A stretch of 64,000 nt of DNA from Amycolatopsis iheyensis (GCF_024703995.1 NZ_JAMXQV010000003.1:434001-498000), one strand, 5' to 3'; numbered from the stretch's first letter, positions 51,773 through 60,787 are shown. Program-made: numbers and translations. Notes: a model not told the origin generated them from the sequence alone.

Positions 51773-54525
51773 CCGGCCAGGCGCGCCGCGAGCTGCGTCC
51801 GCGACCGGACACCCGCCTTGCGGTAGGCGTTGCTGAGGTGCGCCTCGACGGTCTTTTCGCTGAGGTAGAGCCGTTCGGCGATCTGCCGGTTGGTCGAGCC
51901 GGTGGTGGCGAGGTCGACGACCTGGCGTTCCGCGGGGGTGAATCCGGCGCCCCCGCGCGAACGCGGGCCGGCGCGGCTGCCCAGCGCCCGGGCGATCCGT
52001 TCGGACAACGCTGTCGCTCCGCACCGCGAAGCCACCTCGGCGGCGCGGCCCAGCGCCGCCCGCCCCGCGGCGCGGTCGCCGTCCTCGACCAGCCGGCTGC
52101 CCAGCTGGGTCAACGTCCTCGCCAGCTCGAGCCCGGCCGGGCCGTGCGCCAGCAGGTCGGCCGACTCGGCCAGCAACCGGTGGGCGTCGGCCGGGGTCGC
52201 GGCGAGGGCGGCCGCGCCGCGCAACGCGGTGCCCACGTGGCGGGCGACGCCGAACGACCGGGCGATGCGCAGCTGCTCGGCCACGAGGTCGCCGGCCCGC
52301 GCGCGGTCCCCGAGCCGGCGGTGGGCGTCGGCGGCGCGCAGCCGCCACGGCACGTCCAGCATCAGCGTCGCGCCCCACCTCCGGTAGGACCGCTCGCAGG
52401 TCCGGGCGTCGGCCAGCATCGCCCGCGGGTCGTCCTGGACGGCGCGCAACCGGGTGCGGGCGTCGAGCAGCCACAGGTCCGGCCCGGTGCGCGGCTCGGC
52501 GCCGTCGGGCAGCACGCTTTCGCGGATCACGCGGTCGGCGTCGGCCGGCCGGCCCGCTTCGATCAGCAGGTGCGCGGTGACCGCTTCCAGCGCCGGGGCG
52601 GCGAAGTCGGGCGAGCTGACGACCGCGTGCCCCTGCTCGACGTGGTCGGCGGCCGAGGTGAGATCCCCGCGCAGGAGCGCGACGCGGGCCAGGAAACCCC
52701 GGGTGAAGGCGAGGGGGAACAGGAGGCCGCGCCGGACCGCGGTGGCCAGGACCCGGTCGAGGTGCCGTTCGGCTTCGGTCAGCAGATCCGCGACGACGAG
52801 GGTCTGCACCGCCGCCCAGACCGCCGTCCGGTCCGGGCTCAGCCGGTCGCCGGCCAGGGCCCGCCTCGCCAGGTCGACGGCCTCCTCCGCCGGGCGGCCC
52901 GCCAGGATCGACTCCATCGACAGCTGGGCGTCCGCGATGGCCGGCGACCGGCGCGGGCGCCGGCAGAACGAGTCGAGGTGCGTGAGCAACCGGGCTCGTG
53001 ACCCGATGTCCGCGCGGGCGACGCCGACCAGCTCGGCCTCCAGCTCCGCCGCCATCTCGGCGGGCACATCGGACGGCAGGTCGCCGACGGCGCCGGCCAG
53101 CAGTTCGACCGCCTCGTCCGTCGCCCCGCGGGCGTTGCGCACCCGCGCGAGGCTGTAGGCGCCCAGCACCCGCTGCACGGGGGTGTCGGCGAGGGACAAC
53201 GCCAGCCGCAGGTGCGTTTCGGCTTCGGCGGGGGCGAGCCGGTGGATCTCGCAGTTGCCCAGCAGCCGGTTCACCTCCGAGCGCAGCTCCGGGGGCGGTG
53301 GCTCGCGCAACGCCCGTCGCAGGTAGACCGCCGCGTTGTCCGGCGAGCCCTGGGCCCGGGCTTCCCCGGCCGCCGCGAGCAGGGTGTGCACCCGGGCCGG
53401 GTCCCCGGCGGGAATGGTCTTCAGCAAGTGCGAGGCGACGCGTTCGGCCGGCAGGCCGGCTTCGGTCAGCACCGCGGCCGCCCGCTCGTGCTGCGCGCTG
53501 CGTTCGGCGAACGGCAACCGGGACAACACCACCTCCCGGACCACGGCGTGCACGAACACGGGTGGGTCCGCGTCCTCGAAGAACCCTTGGCGGACCAGGG
53601 TTTCGACGGCGGTGGCCGCCGCGGGCGCGGAAAGCCCGGCCTGCCGGCTCACCCAGCGCAGGTCCGCGCCGTCACCGAGCACGGCGACCGCGGACGCCAC
53701 GGCCTGCACGGCGGCCGGGCGGCGGCGGAGGCGAGCGACCAGGTGCCGGCGCAGCGCGCCGGGACCGGCGGCGGTGACGGCCTCGGCCGCCTCCGCGTCC
53801 GGCTCGACGCCGTCGGCGACCAGCACCCGGACCAGCTCGCGGACCAGCAGCGGGTTTCCGCCGGTGGCGGCGTGGCAGGCGCCACGGAACTCCGCCGCGG
53901 CGTCCCGGCCGAACGCCGGCCGGATCAGCTGCCCGACGGCGGTTTCGCTGAGGGCCTTCGGCTCCAGCAGCCGGGTGTCACCGGCGGTCAGGAGGTCGTC
54001 GAGCGGACTGCCGTCTCCCTCGCCGGTCCGGCTCGCCACGACCAGGAGGACCGGGACGTCGGCCAAGCGCCGCGCGAGAAACCCGAGGTACCGCGCCGAC
54101 GGCAGGTCCAGCCACTGCACGTCGTCCACGAGCACGACGACCGGTGCGGCTCCGGCGAGGTTGACCAGCAGCCAGTACAGCCCGTTCAGCAGCGGGTGCA
54201 GTGAGTGCGGCGGCTCGCCGGCGGGGGAGAACAGGCAGGCGGCGGCACTCGCGGCCCCGGTGAAGAGCCGGTCGGTGCTCGCCGTGGCCAGCACCGGGCC
54301 GAACAGCTGGTGGATCGCGCCGAACGTGAAGTCCCGCTCGAGCTCGGCGCCGCACGCCGACAGCACCGTGCAGCCCGCGTCCCGCGCCGCTTCCCGGGTG
54401 TGGCGGAGCAAAGCCGTCTTGCCCAGCCCGGCCGCCGCCTCGAGCACGACGACCCCGCCGTGCCCGGCTGCCGCCTGGCGCAGGGCGCCGTCCAGCACGC
54501 TCACTTCGACGTCGCGTTCCAGCAT
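51748..54525 (-). CDS. LuxR-family LAL-type ATPase regulator (second)
   Basis: This 925-residue MalT-like regulator starts at ATG 54525 after AGGGGGG with five bases of spacing. Walker A (AAAGLGKTA) is near residue 30 and Walker B (VVVLVDDVQWLD) near 130. TPR-like helices fill the middle. The LuxR helix-turn-helix at the end runs from FTPAERQVVDLATTGSTNRQ to LYLSEKTVEAHL and ends with LAARL. It starts with LERDVEV, the usual short N-terminus before the ATPase. The 3' end overlaps the convergent unknown gene. Likely a transcriptional activator of neighbouring genes in response to an unknown ligand; candidates are the P450 and unknown protein or the downstream small membrane protein unit. Confidence 0.9.
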   Translation of the reverse strand: MLERDVEVSVLDGALRQAAAGHGGVVVLEAAAGLGKTALLRHTREAARDAGCTVLSACGAELERDFTFGAIHQLFGPVLATASTDRLFTGAASAAACLFSPAGEPPHSLHPLLNGLYWLLVNLAGAAPVVVLVDDVQWLDLPSARYLGFLARRLADVPVLLVVASRTGEGDGSPLDDLLTAGDTRLLEPKALSETAVGQLIRPAFGRDAAAEFRGACHAATGGNPLLVRELVRVLVADGVEPDAEAAEAVTAAGPGALRRHLVARLRRRPAAVQAVASAVAVLGDGADLRWVSRQAGLSAPAAATAVETLVRQGFFEDADPPVFVHAVVREVVLSRLPFAERSAQHERAAAVLTEAGLPAERVASHLLKTIPAGDPARVHTLLAAAGEARAQGSPDNAAVYLRRALREPPPPELRSEVNRLLGNCEIHRLAPAEAETHLRLALSLADTPVQRVLGAYSLARVRNARGATDEAVELLAGAVGDLPSDVPAEMAAELEAELVGVARADIGSRARLLTHLDSFCRRPRRSPAIADAQLSMESILAGRPAEEAVDLARRALAGDRLSPDRTAVWAAVQTLVVADLLTEAERHLDRVLATAVRRGLLFPLAFTRGFLARVALLRGDLTSAADHVEQGHAVVSSPDFAAPALEAVTAHLLIEAGRPADADRVIRESVLPDGAEPRTGPDLWLLDARTRLRAVQDDPRAMLADARTCERSYRRWGATLMLDVPWRLRAADAHRRLGDRARAGDLVAEQLRIARSFGVARHVGTALRGAAALAATPADAHRLLAESADLLAHGPAGLELARTLTQLGSRLVEDGDRAAGRAALGRAAEVASRCGATALSERIARALGSRAGPRSRGGAGFTPAERQVVDLATTGSTNRQIAERLYLSEKTVEAHLSNAYRKAGVRSRTQLAARLAGQGAKDDC

Positions 54526-54669
54526 CCCGACCCCCCTGGCCGCCGAGAGCACAGGTTCAGCGTGTCGGGGTGGGGATACGGCCCTCACACGAATGGTGCA
54601 ACGAGCCGTGTGTAACCGGTCTGCCTCGTGAAGCGATTGAGCAACCATGAAAACCAGGAGAAGTGCCTG

Positions 54670-54897
54670 ATGCACCGCGAGGCCACGTGGCGAGCGCTGG
54701 CGGTGACGTACGCGATCGTCGCCGGCATCCAGCTCTACCTGGCCCTCACCATGCACGTCCGCTGGGCGTGGGAGATCGCGGTGGCCTGCGCGGCGGCCGC
54801 CGGGGGGTGCACGATCGCGGCGGTCCGGCACGCTCGGTCCGCCGGCCGCCTGCCCGCGCCGGATCCGGCTGAAGACCGGGTGCGGGCGGAGTTGTAG
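54670..54897 (+). CDS. Small membrane protein, two predicted helices (75 residues)
   Basis: The ATG at 54670 follows AGGAGA with about eight bases of spacing; the frame opens at 54628 but without such a site. The protein has two hydrophobic stretches (about residues 8-28 and 33-52) joined by a short loop containing MHVRWAW, and a charged C-terminal tail, so a hairpin in the membrane is likely. No family was recognised. It lies between the divergent LAL regulator and the sigma factor gene (74-base gap) and may be cotranscribed with the latter. Anti-sigma function is not supported by any motif. Confidence 0.65.
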   Translation: MHREATWRALAVTYAIVAGIQLYLALTMHVRWAWEIAVACAAAAGGCTIAAVRHARSAGRLPAPDPAEDRVRAEL

Positions 54898-54970
54898 CGC
54901 CTGCGCAACGGTTGACGTGCCGGTCGTCGGTTCTGGTGCCCGCCTCGCACCGGTGAAAGGATCGACGACC

Positions 54971-55927
54971 ATGACCGACGCCAGGCCGCTGGGCGCCGAC
55001 GAGGCCACGTTCGCGCTCCTCACCGAGCGCCACCGGCGTGAGCTGCAGGTGCATTGCTACCGGATGCTCGCGAACTTCGAGGACGCCCAGGACCTGACGC
55101 AGGAGACGTTCCTGCGGGCGTGGCGCGGGCGGGAGTCGTTCAAGGGCGACGCCGCGCTGCGCACCTGGCTGTACCGGATCGCGACGAACGCCTGCCTCGA
55201 CTTCCTGGAGAAGCGCAACGACCGCACCCCGGTGCCGGCCGGGCTGGAGGTGCCGCACCTTCAGCCGTACCCCGATCGGATGCTCCCCGCGGACCCGCAG
55301 GAATCGGCGGTGGCGCGCGAGACGATCGAGCTGGCGTTCATCGTCGCCGTCCAGCACCTGCCGCCGCGGCAGCGGGCGGTGTTCATCCTGCGTGACGTCC
55401 TCGGCTGGCCCACGTCCACGACCGCCGGCGCCCTCGAGCTGACCGCCGCGTCGGTGACCAGCGCGGTGCAGCGGGCCCGGGTGACCATGCGCGAGCAGCT
55501 GTCCGGCCGCCGTCTCGACTGGCGGAGCCCCGCCACCCACGAGCTGTCGGACGACGAGCGTGGCGTGGTGAAGTCGTACATCGACGCCCACGAGCGCAAC
55601 GACCTCGACGGGCTGACGGCCCTGCTGCGTGACGACCTGCGCTTCGCGATGCTGCCCGACCCGGGCACCGTGACCGTGGGGGCCGAGGACGCGGTGGAGG
55701 GCTGGGTCGCCGGCGGGCTCTTCGGGCGCGGCTACGACGACTGGCGCGGCATCGCCACGACGGTCAACCGCATGCCCGCCGCCGCGCTGTACCGGCGCAC
55801 CCCCGACGACCCGGAGTACCGGCTGTTGAACATCGCGGTCCTGCGCGTCGTCGACGGGAAGATCGCGGAGCTGACCGGCTTCGAGGTGACCGGCCAGACG
55901 TGGCTGGGCCTGCCCCCGACCCGGTGA
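54971..55927 (+). CDS. SigG-like ECF sigma factor with SnoaL-like C-terminal domain
   Basis: This 318-residue protein begins at ATG 54971 after AAAGGA. Sigma region 2 (HCYRMLANFEDAQDLTQETF, then RAWRGRE) is near residues 25-70 and region 4 (LPPRQRAVFILRDVLGW to the SAVQRARVTM helix) near 130-180. The last 130 residues resemble a SnoaL/NTF2-like domain (SYIDAHERNDLDGLTALLRD), which in related sigma factors (SigG, SigJ, ECF41 types) replaces a separate anti-sigma factor. It directs RNA polymerase to a specific promoter set. A hairpin overlaps the stop. The stimulus is unknown. Confidence 0.9.
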   Translation: MTDARPLGADEATFALLTERHRRELQVHCYRMLANFEDAQDLTQETFLRAWRGRESFKGDAALRTWLYRIATNACLDFLEKRNDRTPVPAGLEVPHLQPYPDRMLPADPQESAVARETIELAFIVAVQHLPPRQRAVFILRDVLGWPTSTTAGALELTAASVTSAVQRARVTMREQLSGRRLDWRSPATHELSDDERGVVKSYIDAHERNDLDGLTALLRDDLRFAMLPDPGTVTVGAEDAVEGWVAGGLFGRGYDDWRGIATTVNRMPAAALYRRTPDDPEYRLLNIAVLRVVDGKIAELTGFEVTGQTWLGLPPTR

Positions 55928-55939
55928 TCGGGGGCAGGC
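55908..55939. terminator. Terminator hairpin overlapping the sigma factor stop codon
   Basis: Arms 55908-55919 and 55928-55939 are a perfect 12-base inverted repeat with an 8-base loop holding the TGA stop. It separates the sigma factor gene from the convergent reductase gene ending at 55958 and may act on both strands. Confidence 0.7.
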
Positions 55940-55957
55940 TCGCGCTTCACACCGCGC

Positions 55958-56524
55958 TCATCGCCTCGTCTCGTAGCGGGTCAGCACGACGCCGCCGGGA
56001 AGCCCCCGCGTCTCCACCAGGTTCAGGTTCACCCAGCTGTCCACGGCCGAGAGGAACGGCGTGCCGCCGCCCACCAGGACCGGGTGGGTGGCGATGGCGT
56101 ACTCGTCGACCAGCCCGGCCCGCATGGCGGCCCCGGCGAGCATCGCGCCGCCGACGCGCATCGGGCCGCCGTCTTCGGCCTTGAGCCGGGTGATCTCGGC
56201 GACCGCGTCGCCGGTGACCAGGCGGGTGTTCCAATCGACCTTGTCGATCGTCGAGGAGAACACGACCTTCGGCGTGTCCCGCCAGTTGCGCGCGAACTCG
56301 ATCTGGGCCGGCGTCGCGTCGGGCTGCTGGTCGCCGGTCGGCCAGTAGGAGCTCATCGCTTCCCACAGCTTGCGCCCGTACAGCGTCAGTTCGCTCGCCC
56401 GCTCCTGGTCGAGCCACCACTGGAAGAGCTCGTCGCTCGGCGGCCCGCTCCACCCGATGTCGTCGCCCGGCGCGGCGATGTAGCCGTCCAGGGTCACGTT
56501 CATGCCGAAGATCAGTTTCCGCAT
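55958..56524 (-). CDS. RibD/dihydrofolate reductase-like family protein
   Basis: ATG 56524 is chosen because the conserved start MRKLIFGMNVTLDGYIAA follows; the open frame extends upstream but is low-complexity. The 188-residue protein shows the family pattern: SLDGY-like segment, LTLYGRKLWEAM near residue 60, PKVVFSSTI near 100, then GGAMLAGAAMRAGLVDEYAI and the P.LVGGGTPF motif. Actinomycete genomes carry many such RibD C-terminal domain reductases, which use NADPH, with poorly known substrates. GAGAGG precedes the start by nine bases. It is cytosolic and probably a single-gene unit. Confidence 0.85.
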   Translation of the reverse strand: MRKLIFGMNVTLDGYIAAPGDDIGWSGPPSDELFQWWLDQERASELTLYGRKLWEAMSSYWPTGDQQPDATPAQIEFARNWRDTPKVVFSSTIDKVDWNTRLVTGDAVAEITRLKAEDGGPMRVGGAMLAGAAMRAGLVDEYAIATHPVLVGGGTPFLSAVDSWVNLNLVETRGLPGGVVLTRYETRR

Positions 56525-56714
56525 CCGTTTCAGCCTCTCGTGAGTCGATCTCACAGGTACAGACGGGCGGGGCGGGCAAACCTGATCGGTGCACGGGCCG
56601 GGGGAGCTGCGCCGGCCGGCGACGTCGAGGCACCTGGGCCTGGATCGGGTGCCGGTGGTGCTCATGCGGCTGTTCGAAGCGGAGTTCCCGCGCACTCCGC
56701 GTGCGCGATGCGCG

Positions 56715-57587
56715 TCAGCCGGGCTGAGGCGCCAAGCTCGCGGCCGCTTCGGCGAACGCGTCGATCAGGGCCGATCGCCGGGCCGCGAGCCAGGCGAGGC
56801 ACACGCGGTTCGGGCCGATGTCGGCCACGGGGATGGTGACCACGTCCGGCCGCGTGTAGAACGTGGCGGTCGACAGCGGGATGACGCTGATCCCCGCGCC
56901 GGCGGCGACCAGCTCCAGCTTTTCCTCGACGCTGTGAATGCCCGGTACTTCCGCTCGATCGCCGTCCCGCAGCTCGAGCGCGATGTCGCGCCACTCCGGA
57001 ACGGCGTCGGGGTCCTGCAGCAGGTGCTCGTCGGCGAGTTCGGTGACCGAGACGGACTCCTTGCCGGCCAGCCGGTGCCCGGCCGGCACGGCGACGACCC
57101 GCGGCTCCTCGAACAGGGGGTGCACGGTGAGCCCGCGCCGGTCGATCGGCAGCCGGACGATGCTGACGTCGACGCGGCCGTCGTGCAGGACTTCGACCTG
57201 GTCGTGCCAGCTGGTGCGCAGCAGCCGGACGCCCAGCTCCGGGCGCCGGTCGGCGAGCAGCCGCACCGCGGGCGTGACGACGATGCCCGGCATGAACCCG
57301 ACGGTGAGCACGGGCTTGGCGGACGCCGCCGCGCTGACTCGGCGGTGCACCGCCTCGGCGGCGGCAAGCAGGCCGCGGGCGTCTTCGAGCAGCTGTTCGC
57401 CCGCGCCGGTGAGGGTGGTGCTGCGGCGGTCCCGCACGAACAGGGGAGTCTTCAGGTCGTCTTCGAGGGCGCGGATCTGGCGGGACAGCGCGGGCTGGGC
57501 GATGTGCAGCCGCGCGGCGGCCCGCCCGAAGTGAAGTTCTTCGGCGACCGCGACGAAGTACCTCAGCTTCCGCAGGTCGAAGTCCAC
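56715..57587 (-). CDS. LysR-type transcriptional regulator
   Basis: This 290-residue protein has the classical N-terminal winged helix (LRKLRYFVAVAEELHFGRAA to LHIAQPALSRQI) and a substrate-binding, periplasmic-protein-like effector domain from about residue 90. It lies directly downstream of the CoA-transferase gene on the same strand, 54 bases away. In other bacteria glutarate genes (CoA-transferase with glutaryl-CoA dehydrogenase) are controlled by a LysR-type GcdR, so a link to the locus at 57642-60781 is plausible. However, LysR genes often regulate divergent neighbours, and here the neighbour is codirectional. The effector is unknown. Confidence 0.88.
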   Translation of the reverse strand: MDFDLRKLRYFVAVAEELHFGRAAARLHIAQPALSRQIRALEDDLKTPLFVRDRRSTTLTGAGEQLLEDARGLLAAAEAVHRRVSAAASAKPVLTVGFMPGIVVTPAVRLLADRRPELGVRLLRTSWHDQVEVLHDGRVDVSIVRLPIDRRGLTVHPLFEEPRVVAVPAGHRLAGKESVSVTELADEHLLQDPDAVPEWRDIALELRDGDRAEVPGIHSVEEKLELVAAGAGISVIPLSTATFYTRPDVVTIPVADIGPNRVCLAWLAARRSALIDAFAEAAASLAPQPG

Positions 57588-57641
57588 GTCGGACCTCCGC
57601 TTCTGTCCGGGCCCGTTCCGATCATCGCACTTCGGGGCTGG

Positions 57642-58835
57642 TCAGCGGCGATCCGGTAGCCGGGGCGCTTCGGCGTCGGCCAGCCACGCCCGCAGCTCCG
57701 CCGAGTCGGCGCCGAGGGCCGGCGGTGCCCGGTGGTACCGGACGGGCGTGTCGTGCAGCCGCAGCGGGCTGGCGAGGGTGGCGATGCCGGATTCACCGTC
57801 CGGCAGGGTGACCACCGGGTCCAGGCCCAGCTCGGTCGCGAAGCCGATGGCCTCGGCGAGGTCGTTGACCTTGCCGCACGGCAGGCCCCGCGCGCGGAAC
57901 TCCGCGGTCCATTCGGCGGTGGTCCGGTCACGCAGGAGCGCCTCCAGCGCCGGGATCAGCTCGGCGCGGTTGAGCACCCGGTCGTGGTTGGTGGCGAACG
58001 CCGGGTCCTCGGCGAGCCCGGGCCGGCCCAGCACGGCGGCCATGGTGGCGAACTGGCGGTCGTTGCCGATGGCGACGGCGAGGCTGCCGTCCTTGGTCGC
58101 GAGGGTTTCGTAGGGCGCGATGCTGGGGTGCCGGTTGCCCATCGGGCCCGGGACACCGCCGCCGTTGACGTACGCGCTGCCCTGGTTGACCAACGACGAC
58201 AGCAGGCTCGACAGCAGGTTCACCTCGACGTGCTGGCCGAGGCCGGAGCGGTCGCGTTCGCGGAGCGCGGCCTGGATGGCGATGGTGGCGTGCAGGCCGG
58301 TCAGGACGTCGACCACGGCGACGCCGACCTTCGTCGGCTCGGCGCCGGGCTGTCCGGTGATGCTCATCAGCCCGCCGAGGGCCTGGACCACGAAGTCGTA
58401 GCCCGGCAGGTCGGCCCCGGCGCCGCTGCCGAACCCGGAGATCGAGCAGTACACCGCACGCGGGTTCGCGGCCCGCACGGCGGCCGGGTCGAGGCCGAAG
58501 CGGGTGAGCGCGCCGACCCGGAAGTTCTCGATGACGACGTCGGCGCGCGCGGCGAGCCGCCGGGCCAGCTCGGCGTCGCCGGGATCGGTGAGGTCGAGGT
58601 CGAGACTCTGCTTGTTGCGGTTGACGCTCGCGAAGTACGTGCTGGTCGCGCCGACGTAGGGCGGACCCCAGCGGCGGGTGTCGTCACCGGTCTCCGAGCG
58701 TTCGACCTTGACGACGGTGGCGCCGAGGTCGGCCAGGTACATCGACGCCAGGGGACCGGCCAGCACCCGGCTGAAGTCGGCGACCAGCAGGCCGTCCAGC
58801 GGCGGGGTGCGGGCACTGTCGGCGTTCGGGCTCAC
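57642..58835 (-). CDS. Class III (CaiB/Frc) CoA-transferase, possibly succinyl-CoA:glutarate type
   Basis: GTG 58835 is preferred (AAGGCGGA five bases upstream); the frame is open to 58883. The 397-residue protein has the family N-terminus (LLVADFSRVLAGPLASMYLA), a V.VIENFR motif near residue 90 and the GQPG..P.KVG....D.LTG block near 160 whose Asp is the catalytic nucleophile in the family. Class III transferases move CoA between acids through an Asp-CoA anhydride. It is divergent from a GntR regulator and a strongly glutaryl-CoA dehydrogenase-like gene; human SUGCT and bacterial GcdG are this family and make glutaryl-CoA. That substrate is inferred from context. Confidence 0.88.
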   Translation of the reverse strand: MSPNADSARTPPLDGLLVADFSRVLAGPLASMYLADLGATVVKVERSETGDDTRRWGPPYVGATSTYFASVNRNKQSLDLDLTDPGDAELARRLAARADVVIENFRVGALTRFGLDPAAVRAANPRAVYCSISGFGSGAGADLPGYDFVVQALGGLMSITGQPGAEPTKVGVAVVDVLTGLHATIAIQAALRERDRSGLGQHVEVNLLSSLLSSLVNQGSAYVNGGGVPGPMGNRHPSIAPYETLATKDGSLAVAIGNDRQFATMAAVLGRPGLAEDPAFATNHDRVLNRAELIPALEALLRDRTTAEWTAEFRARGLPCGKVNDLAEAIGFATELGLDPVVTLPDGESGIATLASPLRLHDTPVRYHRAPPALGADSAELRAWLADAEAPRLPDRR

Positions 58836-58882
58836 GCGAGATCCGCCTTCGGTCGGGGGTGGTTGCCGGGAGGGCGAGGACA

Positions 58883-58908
58883 ATCTACGATTTTAGAAAA
58901 TCTACGAT
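58883..58908. promoter_or_regulatory. Candidate operator in the divergent CoA-transferase/GntR region
   Basis: ATCTACGAT occurs at 58883-58891 and again at 58900-58908 (period 17). Between them GATTTT-AG-AAAATC (58889-58902) is a perfect 6-base inverted repeat. This A/T-rich block is striking in so GC-rich a genome and lies in the 98 bases between the divergent starts, as expected for a site bound by the adjacent GntR protein. Confidence 0.65.
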
Positions 58909-58933
58909 CCGATGCTAGCCGGGAGTGAGAGCC

Positions 58934-59608
58934 GTGCCAAGCGAGCCGGGACTGACCACGGTGCAGCACGCGACGCTGCGCTGGCTGCGCGACCGGATCG
59001 CGACCGGCGCCTTCGAGTCCGGGATGCAGCTGCGTCAGGAGGTCCTGGCGCGCGAGTTCGGGGTGAGCGTCCCGCCGATCCGGGAAGCCCTCCAGACCCT
59101 GGAGGCCGAAGGCCAGGTCGTCTACAAGCCGCGACGCGGCTACTTCGTCGCCACCCTCAGCGCCGACGAGCTGGTCGAGACCTACCGCATCCGCGACCTG
59201 CTGGAGACCGAAGCGATCACCCGGGCCGTCCCGATCCTCGGTGACGACGACCTCGAGCGGATGCGCACGGCCATCGCCGACATGGCGGCTGCGCACGACC
59301 GCGAAGACCTCGCGGCGCTGACCGAAGCGAACCGCCGCTTCCACTTCACCGTCTTCGACGCGGCCACGATGCCGCGCATGGCCCAGATGATCCGGGTGCT
59401 GTGGGAGTCGACCGACCGCTACCGCTTCGTCTACTTCTCCAGCAGCCGTAACCGAAAGCGGGTCGACGTCGAGCACAAGGCGATCATGGACGCGGTCGCC
59501 GCCGGCCGGGTCGACGACGCCGTCCGGTTGCACCGGGAGCACCGCGACCACGCGCTCGAAGCCGTGTGCGCCTCGATCCCCACGGCCGAACCTCGACAGA
59601 AAGCCTGA
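58934..59608 (+). CDS. GntR-family regulator, FadR/VanR-type
   Basis: The GTG at 58934 is preceded by GGGAG eight bases upstream; GTG 58925 is in frame but lies against that site. The 224-residue protein has an N-terminal winged helix (QLRQEVLAREFGVSVPPIRE, then ALQTLEAEG) and an all-helical FCD effector domain from about residue 85 with the metal/ligand His residues in NRRFHFTVFD and VEHKAIMDA, HREHRDHA. Such proteins bind acids or CoA esters. It is six bases from the dehydrogenase gene, so the two form an operon, and divergent from the CoA-transferase. Autoregulation and control of both directions through the 58883-58908 site is likely. Confidence 0.92.
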   Translation: MPSEPGLTTVQHATLRWLRDRIATGAFESGMQLRQEVLAREFGVSVPPIREALQTLEAEGQVVYKPRRGYFVATLSADELVETYRIRDLLETEAITRAVPILGDDDLERMRTAIADMAAAHDREDLAALTEANRRFHFTVFDAATMPRMAQMIRVLWESTDRYRFVYFSSSRNRKRVDVEHKAIMDAVAAGRVDDAVRLHREHRDHALEAVCASIPTAEPRQKA

Positions 59609-59614
59609 TTCTCC

Positions 59615-60781
59615 ATGCCTGGAACCGATGTCACCGACCTGCTCGGCTTCGACCACCTCCTCGACGACGAAGAGCGGATGATCCGCAAGACCGTCCGGTC
59701 CTTTGTGGCCGACAAGGTGCGGCCGCACATCCGCGAGTGGTTCGACCAAGGGATCTCCCCGCGCGAGCTGGCGCCGGAGATGGGGGCGCTCGGCCTGCTC
59801 GGCATGCACCTCACCGGCTACGGCTGCACCGGCTCCAGCGCCGTCGCGTACGGACTCGCCTGCCTCGAACTCGAAGCGGGCGACAGCGGGCTGCGTAGTT
59901 TCGTGTCCGTGCAGGGATCGCTGTCGATGTTCTCGATCTGGAAGTACGGCTCCGAACAACAGAAGCGGGAGTGGCTGCCCCGGCTGGCCGCGGGCACCGC
60001 GATCGGCTGCTTCGGGCTGACCGAACCCGACTTCGGCTCGAACCCGGCCGGCATGCGCACCCGCGCGGTCCGCGACGGTGACGACTGGGTGCTGACCGGC
60101 ACCAAGATGTGGATCACCAACGGCAGCGTCGCCGACGTCGCCACGGTGTGGGCCCGCACCGAGGACGGCATCCGCGGCTTCCTGGTGCCCCGCGGCACAC
60201 CCGGGTTCGCGGCATCCGACGTGCCGCACAAGCTGTCGCTGCGCGCGTCGACGACGTCCGAGCTGACACTGGACGAAGTGCGCCTGCCCGCCGACGCGAT
60301 GCTTCCCGGGGCCGCCGGTTTGTCGGGACCGCTGGGCTGCCTCGACGAGGCGCGGTTCGGCATCGTCTGGGGCGCGCTCGGCGCGGCCCGCGACTGCCTG
60401 GAAGCCACCCTCGACTACGCCGGCACCCGCGTCCAGTTCGACCGGCCGATCTCCGGGTTCCAGCTGACGCAGGCGAAACTGGCCGACTGCGCCCTCGAAT
60501 ACCACAAAGGACTGTTGCTGGCCCTGCACCTCGGCCGGCTCAAGGACGCCGGCACGCTCAACCCCGAACAGGTCAGCCTCGGCAAGCTGAACAACGTCCG
60601 CGAGGCGATCGAGATCGCCCGCACCTGCCGCACCATCCTGGGCGGCTCGGGCATCACGCTGGAGTACCCGGTGTTGCGGCACGCCAACAACCTCGAGTCG
60701 GTGCTCACCTACGAGGGGACGAGCGAGGTGCACCAGCTGACGATCGGCCGGGCGCTGACCGGGGTGTCCGCGTTCAAGTAG
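59615..60781 (+). CDS. Acyl-CoA dehydrogenase, glutaryl-CoA dehydrogenase-like
   Basis: This 388-residue flavoprotein matches glutaryl-CoA dehydrogenase along its length: YGCTGSSAVAYGL, SVQGSLSMFSIWKYGSEQQK near residue 100, FGLTEPDFGSN near 137, KMWITN near 168, GCLDEARFGIVWGALGA near 245, ILGGSGI near 348 and the catalytic Glu in LTYEGTSEVH near 371. The enzyme oxidises and decarboxylates glutaryl-CoA to crotonyl-CoA with FAD, ending lysine/tryptophan-type degradation. It is last in the GntR operon, with a hairpin after the stop. The pairing with a class III CoA-transferase supports a glutarate pathway: glutarate to glutaryl-CoA to crotonyl-CoA. Confidence 0.92.
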   Translation: MPGTDVTDLLGFDHLLDDEERMIRKTVRSFVADKVRPHIREWFDQGISPRELAPEMGALGLLGMHLTGYGCTGSSAVAYGLACLELEAGDSGLRSFVSVQGSLSMFSIWKYGSEQQKREWLPRLAAGTAIGCFGLTEPDFGSNPAGMRTRAVRDGDDWVLTGTKMWITNGSVADVATVWARTEDGIRGFLVPRGTPGFAASDVPHKLSLRASTTSELTLDEVRLPADAMLPGAAGLSGPLGCLDEARFGIVWGALGAARDCLEATLDYAGTRVQFDRPISGFQLTQAKLADCALEYHKGLLLALHLGRLKDAGTLNPEQVSLGKLNNVREAIEIARTCRTILGGSGITLEYPVLRHANNLESVLTYEGTSEVHQLTIGRALTGVSAFK

Positions 60782-60787
60782 CGGGTC

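Noticed and set aside
56589-56700. Short plus-strand frame with a helix-like stretch (VPVVLMRLFEAEFP) between the reductase and LysR genes
   Set aside because: Too short, no start signal and runs into the LysR shadow; could be a gene relic but nothing supports a family.
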